The notes beneath the pieces were generated by a model. It saw only the letters and a program-made list of their open reading frames with translations, did no database searches and was not told the DNA's origin. From contig JAFDBA010000103.1 of assembly GCA_019313505.1 (NCBI GenBank), positions 1 to 7,708 of the forward strand: DNA of 7,708 nucleotides, written 5' to 3'. A program made the translations under genes and the position numbers. Shown here piece after piece: positions 1 through 6,216 of this stretch (positions are counted from its first letter, which is position 1; the number at the start of each line of letters is the position of its first letter). This DNA comes from Deltaproteobacteria bacterium. GTDB taxonomy: Bacteria > Desulfobacterota > Desulfobacteria > Desulfobacterales > UBA11574.

Positions 1-74
1 TCCTGCTCCACCTGGACAATGGAAACGGTGGATGCCCCTAAACAAAGACCTATCGATTTTATCTTTCCGGACAT
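1..74 (-). CDS. Partial: N-terminus of a BadF/HgdC-like acyl-CoA dehydratase activase
   Basis: This leftward reading frame runs off the left edge, so only the first 24 codons are visible. It begins MSGKIKSIGLCLGASTVS and continues IVQVEQ. A basic start followed by a hydrophobic strand and a Gly-Ala-Ser-Thr turn is what one sees at phosphate-1 of ASKHA ATPases, and the GLCLGAST wording resembles the BadF/BadG/BcrA/HgdC activase family. Those proteins carry a 4Fe-4S cluster and drive ATP-dependent electron transfer to 2-hydroxyacyl-CoA dehydratases or benzoyl-CoA reductases. The domains that would prove this lie outside the window. An in-frame ATG at position 119 would add 15 hydrophilic residues, and a stop lies just upstream of it. 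Neither start has a good Shine-Dalgarno. I prefer 74 because the strand motif then sits near the N-terminus, as is usual. That a gene starts here is fairly likely; the family name is tentative. Confidence 0.55.
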   Translation of the reverse strand, partial: MSGKIKSIGLCLGASTVSIVQVEQ

Positions 75-262
75 AAGACTTTTCTGATTCGATTGCCCTT
101 TTGAATCTTCATATTTCATTGGAAGTCAAAAACCCAAACGAGTAAATAAGATTGTTCTGAAACAACCAAAGTTGCGCGAAAAAATATTTCCATCGAGTTA
201 AATATATAGAAAAAACTGATTTGTGTGTCAAAGAAAATATTAATTTACCGGCAAAACGCATC

Positions 263-319
263 TTCAACAATACAAGTTCGTTCGCTTTGCTCATTCCGCC
301 ATGGCGGGAGAATGTTGAA
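263..319. repeat. Nested inverted repeat around a CCGCCATGGCGG palindrome
   Basis: CCGCCATGGCGG at 296-307 is a perfect 12-base palindrome. Outside it, TTCAACA at 263-269 is the exact reverse complement of TGTTGAA at 313-319, giving a nested arrangement about 57 bases long. There is no T-run on either side, so it does not look like a rho-independent terminator. It may be a dispersed palindromic element of this genome or a binding site. The sequence alone cannot decide. Confidence 0.5.
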
Positions 320-424
320 TTTTCAAGACGTCTTAATTAATCCTTGTCTCAAAGCTTTTCCCGTGGTATCTGCATAATTTTAAATATATTTTTTATATGA
401 AGATTTGCAACAAAGAATGGATAG

Positions 425-433
425 AGGGAGGAA
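425..433 (+). promoter_or_regulatory. Strong ribosome binding site for the 440 gene
   Basis: AGGGAGGAA ends six bases before the ATG at 440. It is the strongest Shine-Dalgarno in the window and fixes the start of the small exported protein. Confidence 0.85.
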
Positions 434-439
434 CATTAA

Positions 440-931
440 ATGGTACGATTAAGCAGGAGCGCCGGAATAATTCTGGTTCTGATCCTCGGATTTTTGGTAC
501 AGTTACTTTTTACTTTTGCAGACAGTACAGACACCCCTAACAAAGCGGTTGTTCAATTCAGTAAAGCATATTTTAACCTCGACAAATCCATGGCCAAAAG
601 AATTTGCAAGAAACGGCTGGCATCTGAAGATGTTGATTTTATCGATCAATATCTCCATCTTGCGGCCGAAGAGGCCAAAAAGAGAGGTTTTGGCATAAAT
701 TTTATGAAAAATAAACTTTATCATATAGAGACTGAAACCATATCTAAAAAAGATAATGAAGCACAGATCCGGATAACCGGTAAAATAAGAGTTTCGATAA
801 ATTCTGTTTATCCAATTGTTGCTAAATTATTCAACATCGGGGCAACCCATGAGGTTGATGAAATCATTAATGTCATAAAGGAAGACGGCACATGGAAGGT
901 TTGTGGCAACCTTTTTTCTTTGCCTGTGTAA
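440..931 (+). CDS. Small exported or membrane-anchored protein of unknown function
   Basis: The predicted protein has 163 residues. Residues 1-8 are basic, residues 9-27 form one hydrophobic segment, and the rest is soluble and Lys-rich. It should therefore be exported, either cleaved near the Ala27-Asp28 region or kept as a membrane anchor. There is no lipobox cysteine, so it is not a typical lipoprotein. After the leader comes a helical part (residues 34-85, including AVVQFSKAYFNLDKSMAK), then alternating strand-like stretches (92-120 and 136-158) ending in the DGTWKVCGNLFSLPV tail. That helix-then-sheet order with a closing DGxWKV strand recalls small NTF2/SnoaL-like or DUF4878-like exported domains, but I saw no diagnostic residue and the fold is a guess. 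Two cysteines (56 and 155) could pair outside the cytoplasm. The gene stands alone: its neighbour on the left is divergent, and 272 repeat-rich bases separate it from the next gene. Confidence 0.85.
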   Translation: MVRLSRSAGIILVLILGFLVQLLFTFADSTDTPNKAVVQFSKAYFNLDKSMAKRICKKRLASEDVDFIDQYLHLAAEEAKKRGFGINFMKNKLYHIETETISKKDNEAQIRITGKIRVSINSVYPIVAKLFNIGATHEVDEIINVIKEDGTWKVCGNLFSLPV

Positions 932-1017
932 CGTAAAAAAATTACCCAAAATTTATTGAGGCATGGTCTTTAAATAGCGCAGCGAACTAACTTGATAGTA
1001 TAGGAATTTCCTTTTTT

Positions 1018-1069
1018 GGACACAGACCCGCCTGCCATTGCAAGGCACGAGCGGGCAGGTGGACACAGA
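1018..1069. repeat. 34-base palindromic insert flanked by a 9-base direct repeat
   Basis: GGACACAGA occurs at 1018-1026 and again at 1061-1069. The 34 bases between them (1027-1060) are GC-rich, unlike the AT-rich surroundings, and are self-complementary. CCTGCC (1031-1036) pairs with GGCAGG (1054-1059), or alternatively CCCGC (1027-1031) pairs with GCGGG (1051-1055). A second nested TGCC/GGCA pairing flanks TTGCAA. A palindrome bounded by a perfect direct repeat is what insertion of a tiny non-autonomous element with target duplication leaves behind. A REP-like hairpin with a chance duplication is the alternative. Confidence 0.6.
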
Positions 1070-1134
1070 TTATCAAGATTCTTAACTTGCAAAATAACAA
1101 TATTATCTGTGTATATCTGCGAAAATCTGCGTCC
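1061..1134. repeat. Intergenic repeat with imperfect inverted ends and three 10-base ATCTG units
   Basis: GGACACAGAT at 1061-1070 matches the reverse complement of ATCTGCGTCC at 1125-1134 with one mismatch, so the stretch has inverted ends. Its right part consists of three head-to-tail 10-base units starting at 1105, 1115 and 1125: ATCTGTGTAT, ATCTGCGAAA and ATCTGCGTCC. From memory, phrases of this type recur between genes in many bacterial genomes. I see no open frame or T-run that would give it a coding or terminator role. Confidence 0.55.
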
Positions 1135-1203
1135 TATTTAACTTTACAAGATCACTGACAAGATAATTTTTTGACTGAATTATATTAAATTTTATCGGAA
1201 GAC

Positions 1204-1962
1204 ATGAAGCTTATATATGCTCCTATTCGTAAAAGAGCCCTCCAGATTGTTTCCCGTTATCCTTCCCCTGACTTTTATCAAGACCATTTGCAGGCAAATG
1301 AATTGTCCCGTCAGTATTTTGAAGCAAATCCTTTTACTGTCCAATTACGTGCGTTTGTTGCCAGGCAGTTAAAAGATGACTTTGGACATGGCCTTGAGCA
1401 TGCTGTAAAGGTGGCTATTGACGCAGGTGCCTTGATAATCATTGAAAACAAGCTTGCCGGGTCTTCCAATGACCTTTTAAATCGCAGAGTCATTATTGTT
1501 CAATGCGCTGCTCTTCTCCACGATATAAAACGCAAACAAGAAAATCACGCTGTCAAGGGAGCTGTCTATGCCAGAAAAGTCTTGGAAAAATATCCCTTTG
1601 ATCCTGACGAAACCGAGGACATTTGCCTGGCCATTCGAAACCATGAAGCCTTTAAAAATATTGTAAAATCAAGCACCTTACAAGGTTCACTTGTTTCTGA
1701 CTGCCTTTATGATGCTGACAAATTTAGATGGGGGCCTGACAACTTTAGCGATACTGTGTGGACAATGGTGTCATTTTTTAAAATTCCTGTTGTGAAATTT
1801 ATGGAATTTTATCCCGACGGAATGAAAAAAATTGCTAAAATAAAGCACACATTCCGTACGGGTACCGGAAAAAAATACGGCCCACAGTTTATTGACATAG
1901 GGCTTGCCATCGGTGAAGAGCTGTTTGATGTTATTAATAACGAGTTTGCACATTTATTATAG
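1204..1962 (+). CDS. HD-domain metal-dependent phosphohydrolase
   Basis: The protein has 252 residues, no signal peptide and no membrane segment, so it should be cytoplasmic. Metal-site residues of the HD superfamily are visible in order: His66 within GHGLEHAV (with His62 nearby), the His106-Asp107 doublet in AALLHDIKR, His147 in IRNHE and Asp172 in YDADKFRW. This spacing fits a complete HD fold spanning roughly residues 55-185. The C-terminal 65 residues carry no motif I know. HD enzymes hydrolyse phosphate esters, often of nucleotides; the substrate cannot be read from the sequence. There is no GYP motif, so it is not a c-di-GMP phosphodiesterase of the HD-GYP class. The start is supported by GGAAG five bases or so upstream. 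The DUF3108 gene follows after 25 bases, which suggests co-transcription. Confidence 0.9.
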   Translation: MKLIYAPIRKRALQIVSRYPSPDFYQDHLQANELSRQYFEANPFTVQLRAFVARQLKDDFGHGLEHAVKVAIDAGALIIIENKLAGSSNDLLNRRVIIVQCAALLHDIKRKQENHAVKGAVYARKVLEKYPFDPDETEDICLAIRNHEAFKNIVKSSTLQGSLVSDCLYDADKFRWGPDNFSDTVWTMVSFFKIPVVKFMEFYPDGMKKIAKIKHTFRTGTGKKYGPQFIDIGLAIGEELFDVINNEFAHLL

Positions 1963-1974
1963 GCCGCCTGTCTC

Positions 1975-1980
1975 TGAGGT
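1975..1980 (+). promoter_or_regulatory. Ribosome binding site deciding the DUF3108 start
   Basis: TGAGGT lies seven bases before the ATG at 1988. It selects that start over an in-frame ATG at 1904, which lies inside the HD gene and would add 28 residues in front of the signal peptide. Confidence 0.7.
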
Positions 1981-1987
1981 TCGTCTG

Positions 1988-2809
1988 ATGAAAATAGTAT
2001 TTCCATATACTTATAAGTCAAACACAATAGTTTTGTTGCATATCACATTGATTGTTACAGCAATTATAACTATTTTCATCTCAAGCGGAAACACGGAAGC
2101 GGCTGAAAAAGATTTTCCTTTTTATCCGGCTGAAAAACTGACCTTTCAGCTTAAATGGACTTTTGTACCGGCAGGGATAGGCGTTCTTGAGGTTCTACCG
2201 ATGGAAACCATAAATGGTGTTAAAGCATACCACTTTGTTTTGACGGCCAGATCTAATTCATTTATCGATTGTTTATATAAAGTTCGGGATCGAATAGATG
2301 CCTATACAGATATTGAAATGAATCACACAATCCTGTATAAAAAAAAACAGCGGGAAGGAAAAACCAAAAGAGATGTGGTTGTGGATTTTAATTGGGATAA
2401 CAACAAAGCTCAATATTCCACTCTGGAAAATGCCCGAGAACCGATTGACGTACTCAAAGGATCTTTCGATCCGTTATCTGCTTTTTATTATATCCGTCTT
2501 TTTGATCTCAAAGAAAAATTAATCATTGAGCGTCCGGTAACGGATGGGAAAAAATGTATAATCGGAAAAGCATTTGTAATAAAAAAAGAAACGCTTAAAT
2601 TGGCAATCGGTACATATGATACCTATCTTATAGAGCCCGAGATAAAACATGTAGGGGGTGTATTTGAGAAAAGCAAAAATGCTAAGATCCAGGTATGGGT
2701 TACCGCAGATAAATGGCACATGCCCGTAAAAATAAAAAGTAAAGTCGTGATTGGGAGCTTTGTTGGAGAACTTGTTTCGGCCACAGGCCTCGAAAAAAGA
2801 TTACCCTGA
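1988..2809 (+). CDS. Exported DUF3108 protein, probably periplasmic
   Basis: The protein has 273 residues from this start. A hydrophobic stretch at about 13-32 followed by SSGNTEAAEKD looks like a signal peptide, with cleavage likely near Ala38-Ala39. The mature part follows the DUF3108 pattern: FQLKWTFVPAGIGVLEV (53-69), YHFVLTARSNSFIDCLYKVRD (81-101), the KGSFDPLSAFYYIR block (157-170), DGKK (186-189), GTYDTYLIEP (208-217) and a C-terminal VWVTADKWHMPVKIKSKV stretch (236-253). These are predicted mostly as beta strands, consistent with an outer-layer lipid- or envelope-associated fold. The molecular role of DUF3108 proteins is not established. It follows the HD gene after 25 bases and precedes the signalling pair by 70 bases. 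The family call is firm; the function is open. Confidence 0.88.
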   Translation: MKIVFPYTYKSNTIVLLHITLIVTAIITIFISSGNTEAAEKDFPFYPAEKLTFQLKWTFVPAGIGVLEVLPMETINGVKAYHFVLTARSNSFIDCLYKVRDRIDAYTDIEMNHTILYKKKQREGKTKRDVVVDFNWDNNKAQYSTLENAREPIDVLKGSFDPLSAFYYIRLFDLKEKLIIERPVTDGKKCIIGKAFVIKKETLKLAIGTYDTYLIEPEIKHVGGVFEKSKNAKIQVWVTADKWHMPVKIKSKVVIGSFVGELVSATGLEKRLP

Positions 2810-2829
2810 ACGGTGAACCTGTGAACCCT
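2807..2829 (+). repeat. Short degenerate tandem repeat at the DUF3108 stop
   Basis: TGAACGG, TGAACCTG and TGAACCCT follow each other directly, with the first TGA being the stop codon of the DUF3108 gene. This is a 7-8 base tandem with slight decay. It is probably a slippage product and no function is implied. Confidence 0.45.
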
Positions 2830-2879
2830 TGCAGAATTCAGGTATCGCTAAAATTATTAAATTTTTGAGATGTAAAATT

Positions 2880-4373
2880 ATGACAAAAATACTGGTAATT
2901 AGCAATAAAGAGGAGGATCTGACTACTATTTCCGCCTTATTAAACGATTTGGTTTCTGACTGTCTTGTGATAACTGCCCAATCAGGCCAAAAAGGGATAG
3001 AAAAAGCAAAGACTGAGCCACCCAGCACTATTTTACTGGATATTGAAATACCGGAAGAAGAGGGATATGAGGTCTGTAACAGACTGAAATCTGATAAAAA
3101 GACAAAACATATCCCGATCATTATGATCACGGAGGTCAAATCGGATTCCATAAGTCGTCTTAAAGGATTAGAAGCCGGAGCTGATACTTTCTTGAATAAA
3201 CCCTTTGACGAAGTTGAGTTAACTGCTCAGATCAATATGGCATTACGAATCGATAAAACAGAAAAAGAGAAAATACTACTTAACGAGATGCTTCAAAAAA
3301 CTCGGAAAATGGAGGCAATTGGCACTCTGGTGGGTGGTATTGTGCACGAGTTCAACAACATTCTTTTCCCGATAATCGGGTATGCTGAAATGAGCATGTA
3401 CGACGTGTCTGAAGATAGCAGGGTCAAGAACAACCTTAAAAAAATCCTCAAAGCGGCCGGCCGCGCTAAACGACTTGTTCAGCAGATTCTCGACTACAGA
3501 GGGCAGGACGATCAGGAAAAGAAGCCTCTGAAAGTCCAATACCTCATAAAAGAAATCCTTAAACTGACGAGGGCATCGTTTCCGTCAACCATTGAGATTC
3601 GTCAAAACATAGACAATGCATGCGGTGCTGTTTTAGCCAGTCCATCCGAGATACAACAGTTAATAATGGATCTTTGTACCAACGCACATCATGCCATGAA
3701 AGAGAAAGGCGGTGTGCTGGGAGTTGCGCTGTCAGAGGTGGATATAGATTCCGATGATTTATCTTCAAAAACCGACCTGAAACAAGGATCCTACTTGCAA
3801 CTTACCGTGAGCCATACAGGTCATGGTGAAGAAACCGCTATAGATTTAACCGGTGTACGTGGGATTCTTGAAAGCTGTCAGGGGAATATCAATATTGGCA
3901 GTGATCCCGAGAAGGGAACAACGGTTAAAATTTATCTGCCTCTTATCGATACCAGGCCTGACAAAACTCCGGCGATATCTACGGACCAAGACATTCCTAC
4001 TGGCAATGAATCTGTTTTGCTGGTCGACGATGAAGAAGATGTGGTGGAAATGATGCATTTTATGCTTGAGAAACTCGGCTATCAAGTTATTTCAAGGGGC
4101 AGCAGCATTGAAGCTCTGGATACTTTCCGCAAGGAACCTGAAAAGTTTGATCTGGTTATCACTGATCAGACCATGCCGGAAATGACGGGTTTGGAACTGG
4201 CCAGACAGCTAATACTGATTCGCCCGGATATTCCGATTATTCTTAGCACCGGATACAGCCAGACTATTGAGGAAGACAGTGCCGGGGCTCCGGGTATCGG
4301 GGCATGTGTCATGAAACCTGTCCGTGTAAGAGAGATTGCGGTAGAAATCCGGAAAGTGTTGGATCATAAATAG
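2880..4373 (+). CDS. Hybrid receiver / HisKA / degenerate HATPase / receiver protein
   Basis: The protein has 497 residues, with no membrane segment. Receiver 1 (about 2-120) has the phospho-acceptor Asp54 (LLDIEIP), Thr84 and Lys107, but Ser8-Asn9 replaces the usual acidic pair that holds Mg. A helix (121-142) leads into a HisKA domain with His156 in GGIVHEFNN, the HxFNN subtype. The catalytic domain (about 215-355) keeps an N box, with Asp264 in place of its first Asn and Asn268 present, and a clear GTTVKIYLP end (346-354). Its G1 box reads SHTGHG (311-316) where DTGxG is expected. Between Gly316 and VRGILES there are about 10 residues instead of roughly 30, so the F box, lid and G2 box are absent. 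Receiver 2 (378-495) is complete: Asp383-Asp384, Asp429, Thr457 and Lys479. I infer little or no kinase activity, but phosphotransfer or phosphatase action is possible. The ATG at 2880 is preferred to an in-frame TTG at 2829; its Shine-Dalgarno (GAGAT) is weak. Confidence 0.92.
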   Translation: MTKILVISNKEEDLTTISALLNDLVSDCLVITAQSGQKGIEKAKTEPPSTILLDIEIPEEEGYEVCNRLKSDKKTKHIPIIMITEVKSDSISRLKGLEAGADTFLNKPFDEVELTAQINMALRIDKTEKEKILLNEMLQKTRKMEAIGTLVGGIVHEFNNILFPIIGYAEMSMYDVSEDSRVKNNLKKILKAAGRAKRLVQQILDYRGQDDQEKKPLKVQYLIKEILKLTRASFPSTIEIRQNIDNACGAVLASPSEIQQLIMDLCTNAHHAMKEKGGVLGVALSEVDIDSDDLSSKTDLKQGSYLQLTVSHTGHGEETAIDLTGVRGILESCQGNINIGSDPEKGTTVKIYLPLIDTRPDKTPAISTDQDIPTGNESVLLVDDEEDVVEMMHFMLEKLGYQVISRGSSIEALDTFRKEPEKFDLVITDQTMPEMTGLELARQLILIRPDIPIILSTGYSQTIEEDSAGAPGIGACVMKPVRVREIAVEIRKVLDHK

Positions 4374-4405
4374 TAAATACAGAGGTTGGGTGTTAGGAGA
4401 AAAAG

Positions 4406-5440
4406 ATGAACCATATCAACGAAAAAAGTCCTGAGCGCTTTCATATTATGGTTGTAGAAGATGAGGAACTCATCAGGGATATGATCCAGCAGAATATCGA
4501 ATGGGCCGGCTATGAATGTACAATTGCCAAAAGTGGAATAGAAGCTTTGGAAATTCTGTCCAGGGACAGCAAAAAAGTGCATATAATCATAACAGACATC
4601 AGAATGCCGGGCCTAAGCGGAATTGAATTAACCAAAAAAATAAAAGAAAATTATGATTCTGATGTCATCGTTATGACCGGATTTGCGGAAGATTTTGATT
4701 ATGAAAAAGTTATAGAAAGCGGTGCAAGTGATTTTTTTCAAAAACCGATTAATCCCAAGGAGTTAATGCTAAGACTAAAACGGGTTCTTAAAGAGCGTAT
4801 CCTTCTTGCTGAGAGAAACCGGGCAGATAAGGAACTTAAGAAAAATATCCAAAAATTACAAAATGCTCAAGAACAAACAGTCGCCGCATTGGCATCCACG
4901 ACCGAAATCAGGGATCCTTATACTTCCGGTCACCAAAATAATGTCACCAAAATAGCCTGTTCCATAGCGGAACATATGGGTCTTTCAGCAGAACTGATTA
5001 AAGGGCTTCGTATTGCAGGCCTGCTTCATGATATCGGCAAGATATCCGTACCGGCAGAGATTCTCAGTAAACCCGGCAAGATAACAAAAGACGAATTTAA
5101 TATTATTAAAAGTCATTGCCGGATCGGCCATGACATTTTAAAGGGCATAGAATTTCAATGGCCTATTGCTAAAATCGTTTTGCAGCATCATGAAAGGATG
5201 AATGGATCTGGGTATCCTCTGGGAATTCAAGGGGAAGAAATCCTTTTGGAAGCAAGAATCCTGGCGGTTGCGGATGTAATTGAGGCCATGTCCTCTCATC
5301 GACCTTACCGAGCAGCGCTCGGTTTAGATGTGGCTTTGGAAGAAATCCGTAAAAATCGAGGGGTCTTATTTGATCCCGTGGTGGTAGATTCCTGCTTGGA
5401 TCTTGCTTCCAGTGGCAAATTGAACTCTGACCAAACATAA
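4406..5440 (+). CDS. Response regulator with HD-GYP cyclic di-GMP phosphodiesterase domain
   Basis: The protein has 344 residues. The receiver domain (about 12-128) is complete: Glu18-Asp19, phospho-acceptor Asp64 (IITDIRMPG), Thr91 and Lys113. A charged helix (128-160, probably coiled coil) joins it to an HD-GYP domain (160-340). Visible HD-GYP residues are His176 (DPYTSGH), His208-Asp209 with Lys212 (LLHDIGK), His237, the His261-His262 pair, the Gly269-Tyr270-Pro271 signature in HHERMNGSGYP, and Asp290 (LAVAD). All these key positions are kept, so it should be an active enzyme that breaks c-di-GMP to pGpG or GMP under receiver control; that activity is inferred from the family. The signature has Asn266 where Asp is more usual, a common variant. 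AGGAGA at 4395-4400 fixes the start. It follows the hybrid protein after 32 bases, which makes that protein its likely partner. Confidence 0.94.
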   Translation: MNHINEKSPERFHIMVVEDEELIRDMIQQNIEWAGYECTIAKSGIEALEILSRDSKKVHIIITDIRMPGLSGIELTKKIKENYDSDVIVMTGFAEDFDYEKVIESGASDFFQKPINPKELMLRLKRVLKERILLAERNRADKELKKNIQKLQNAQEQTVAALASTTEIRDPYTSGHQNNVTKIACSIAEHMGLSAELIKGLRIAGLLHDIGKISVPAEILSKPGKITKDEFNIIKSHCRIGHDILKGIEFQWPIAKIVLQHHERMNGSGYPLGIQGEEILLEARILAVADVIEAMSSHRPYRAALGLDVALEEIRKNRGVLFDPVVVDSCLDLASSGKLNSDQT

Positions 5441-5469
5441 GACACATTTAATCAAATAATTTAAGCATG

Positions 5470-6108
5470 TTATGAGGTTTTGTCAGTAAAGTTACACAAA
5501 TCATAAAGGGGGCATGTTAAGCAAGCGGGCTTTCTCGCCTTGCAAACAGCTCTTCCAAAGAAAATAAGTTGCAAACAAAATCCATTCCACTCATTTTTGG
5601 GAATGATTTTCATCAAATCAAACTCGATCTTTACCGGATCATGGTTTTTTGTGAGCCCGAGTCTTTTTGATATCCTTGTCACATGAGTGTCCACAACAAT
5701 TCCCGGAATCCCAAAAGCAGTGCCAAGAACCACATTGGCGGTTTTGCGGCCCACCCCGGGTAGTTCAACTAACTCATCCAATGTTTGTGGAACTTCACCT
5801 TTGTATTTTTCTATGAGACTTACAGAGCATTTTCTGATATTCTTTGCTTTGTTGCGGAAATAACCTGTAGGGCGAATAAGTTTTTCAACGGTCTCACTGG
5901 ATGCTTGGGCAAAATCCCAGGGATTTTTCAGTTGCCTAAATAAATCTTTTGTTACGCCGTTGACCTGTTTGTCTGTGCACTGGGCTGACAGTATTGTCGC
6001 CACAAGTAATTCAAAAGGATTTCTGTGACGCAATTGAGTCTTGACATTAGGAAAGGTGGTTTTTAGTATTTTACGTATCTTAGCCGTACGTTTTTTCTGT
6101 TGCAACAT
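5470..6108 (-). CDS. nth: Endonuclease III, DNA glycosylase/AP lyase
   Basis: The protein has 212 residues, close to the usual 210 or so. It removes oxidised pyrimidines from DNA and cuts at the abasic site (base excision repair). The HhH-GPD fold is plain: SAQCTDKQVN (41-50) holds the helix-inserting Gln43, the helix-hairpin-helix LPGVGRKTA (116-124) includes catalytic Lys122, and VDTHV (139-143) includes catalytic Asp140. The 4Fe-4S cluster ligands are Cys189, Cys196, Cys199 and Cys205 with the canonical C-x6-C-x2-C-x5-C spacing. LIFFGR precedes the first Cys where the E. coli enzyme has LILHGR; this is a minor change. The ATG at 6108 has no obvious Shine-Dalgarno, but the start fits the family. 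It converges on the HD-GYP gene with 29 bases between stops and no obvious shared terminator hairpin. Confidence 0.97.
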   Translation of the reverse strand: MLQQKKRTAKIRKILKTTFPNVKTQLRHRNPFELLVATILSAQCTDKQVNGVTKDLFRQLKNPWDFAQASSETVEKLIRPTGYFRNKAKNIRKCSVSLIEKYKGEVPQTLDELVELPGVGRKTANVVLGTAFGIPGIVVDTHVTRISKRLGLTKNHDPVKIEFDLMKIIPKNEWNGFCLQLIFFGRAVCKARKPACLTCPLYDLCNFTDKTS

Positions 6109-6150
6109 GATTGAAATTGTTTGATATTAGCGTCTTTTGGGATAGTTTTT

Positions 6151-6177
6151 GACAGGATAGACAAGATTTTCAGGATG
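6151..6177. repeat. Degenerate 9-base tandem of the GACAGGAT type
   Basis: Three consecutive 9-base units, GACAGGATA, GACAAGATT and TTCAGGATG, lie between nth and the PP-loop gene. This resembles the 10-base ATCTG tandem near 1105 in style, though not in sequence. The TTGACA formed at 6149-6154 looks like a -35 box, but no acceptable -10 lies at the right distance, so I attribute it to the repeat. Confidence 0.5.
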
Positions 6178-6183
6178 TTTTTA

Positions 6184-6210
6184 ATCCCATTTTCCTGACG
6201 AAAATGGGAT
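6184..6210. repeat. Perfect 11-base-pair hairpin upstream of the PP-loop gene
   Basis: ATCCCATTTTC (6184-6194) and GAAAATGGGAT (6200-6210) are exact reverse complements around the five-base loop CTGAC. The T-run lies before the stem on the plus strand and becomes an A-run after it on the minus strand, so neither direction gives a classical rho-independent terminator. It could be an element end, a protein site, or part of the leader of the gene at 6329. Confidence 0.6.
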
Positions 6211-6216
6211 AATAAA

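Larger units (their letters stand above)
75..439. other. Divergent intergenic region without a convincing gene
   Basis: This AT-rich stretch separates the leftward activase-like start from the rightward gene at 440, so it should hold promoters for both. No tRNA-like or rRNA-like structure was seen. A 61-codon minus-strand frame (109-294) has no proper ribosome binding site, overlaps the start region of the neighbouring gene in another frame and has no recognisable motif, so I do not call it. The only structured part is the palindrome near 300, listed separately. I could not place a clear -35/-10 pair. The run of A/T around 375-400 is the most likely promoter zone for the 440 gene. Confidence 0.6.

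Noticed and set aside
109..294. 61-codon minus-strand frame in the first intergenic region
   Set aside because: It has no spaced Shine-Dalgarno (the purine box abuts the ATG), begins beside a palindromic repeat, overlaps the start region of the activase-like gene and shows no recognisable motif.
440..931. Lipoprotein call for the small exported protein
   Set aside because: There is no cysteine at the end of the hydrophobic segment; the first Cys is residue 56.
1018..1134. CRISPR array
   Set aside because: The repeats are 9-10 bases long, contiguous or palindromic, with no regular spacers and no cas genes nearby.
1904..1987. Upstream in-frame ATG for the DUF3108 gene
   Set aside because: It lies inside the HD gene and would bury the signal peptide behind 28 residues; the ATG at 1988 has a good ribosome binding site.
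2829..2879. Upstream TTG start for the hybrid protein
   Set aside because: The TTG is part of a short tandem repeat and adds 17 residues before the first receiver strand; the ATG at 2880 gives the normal receiver start.
5169..5447. 92-codon minus-strand frame inside the HD-GYP gene
   Set aside because: It is the complement of a strongly supported domain and has no motif of its own.
6149..6177. Perfect TTGACA as a -35 box for the PP-loop gene
   Set aside because: No acceptable -10 occurs 16-18 bases downstream, and the hexamer is created by the 9-base tandem repeat.
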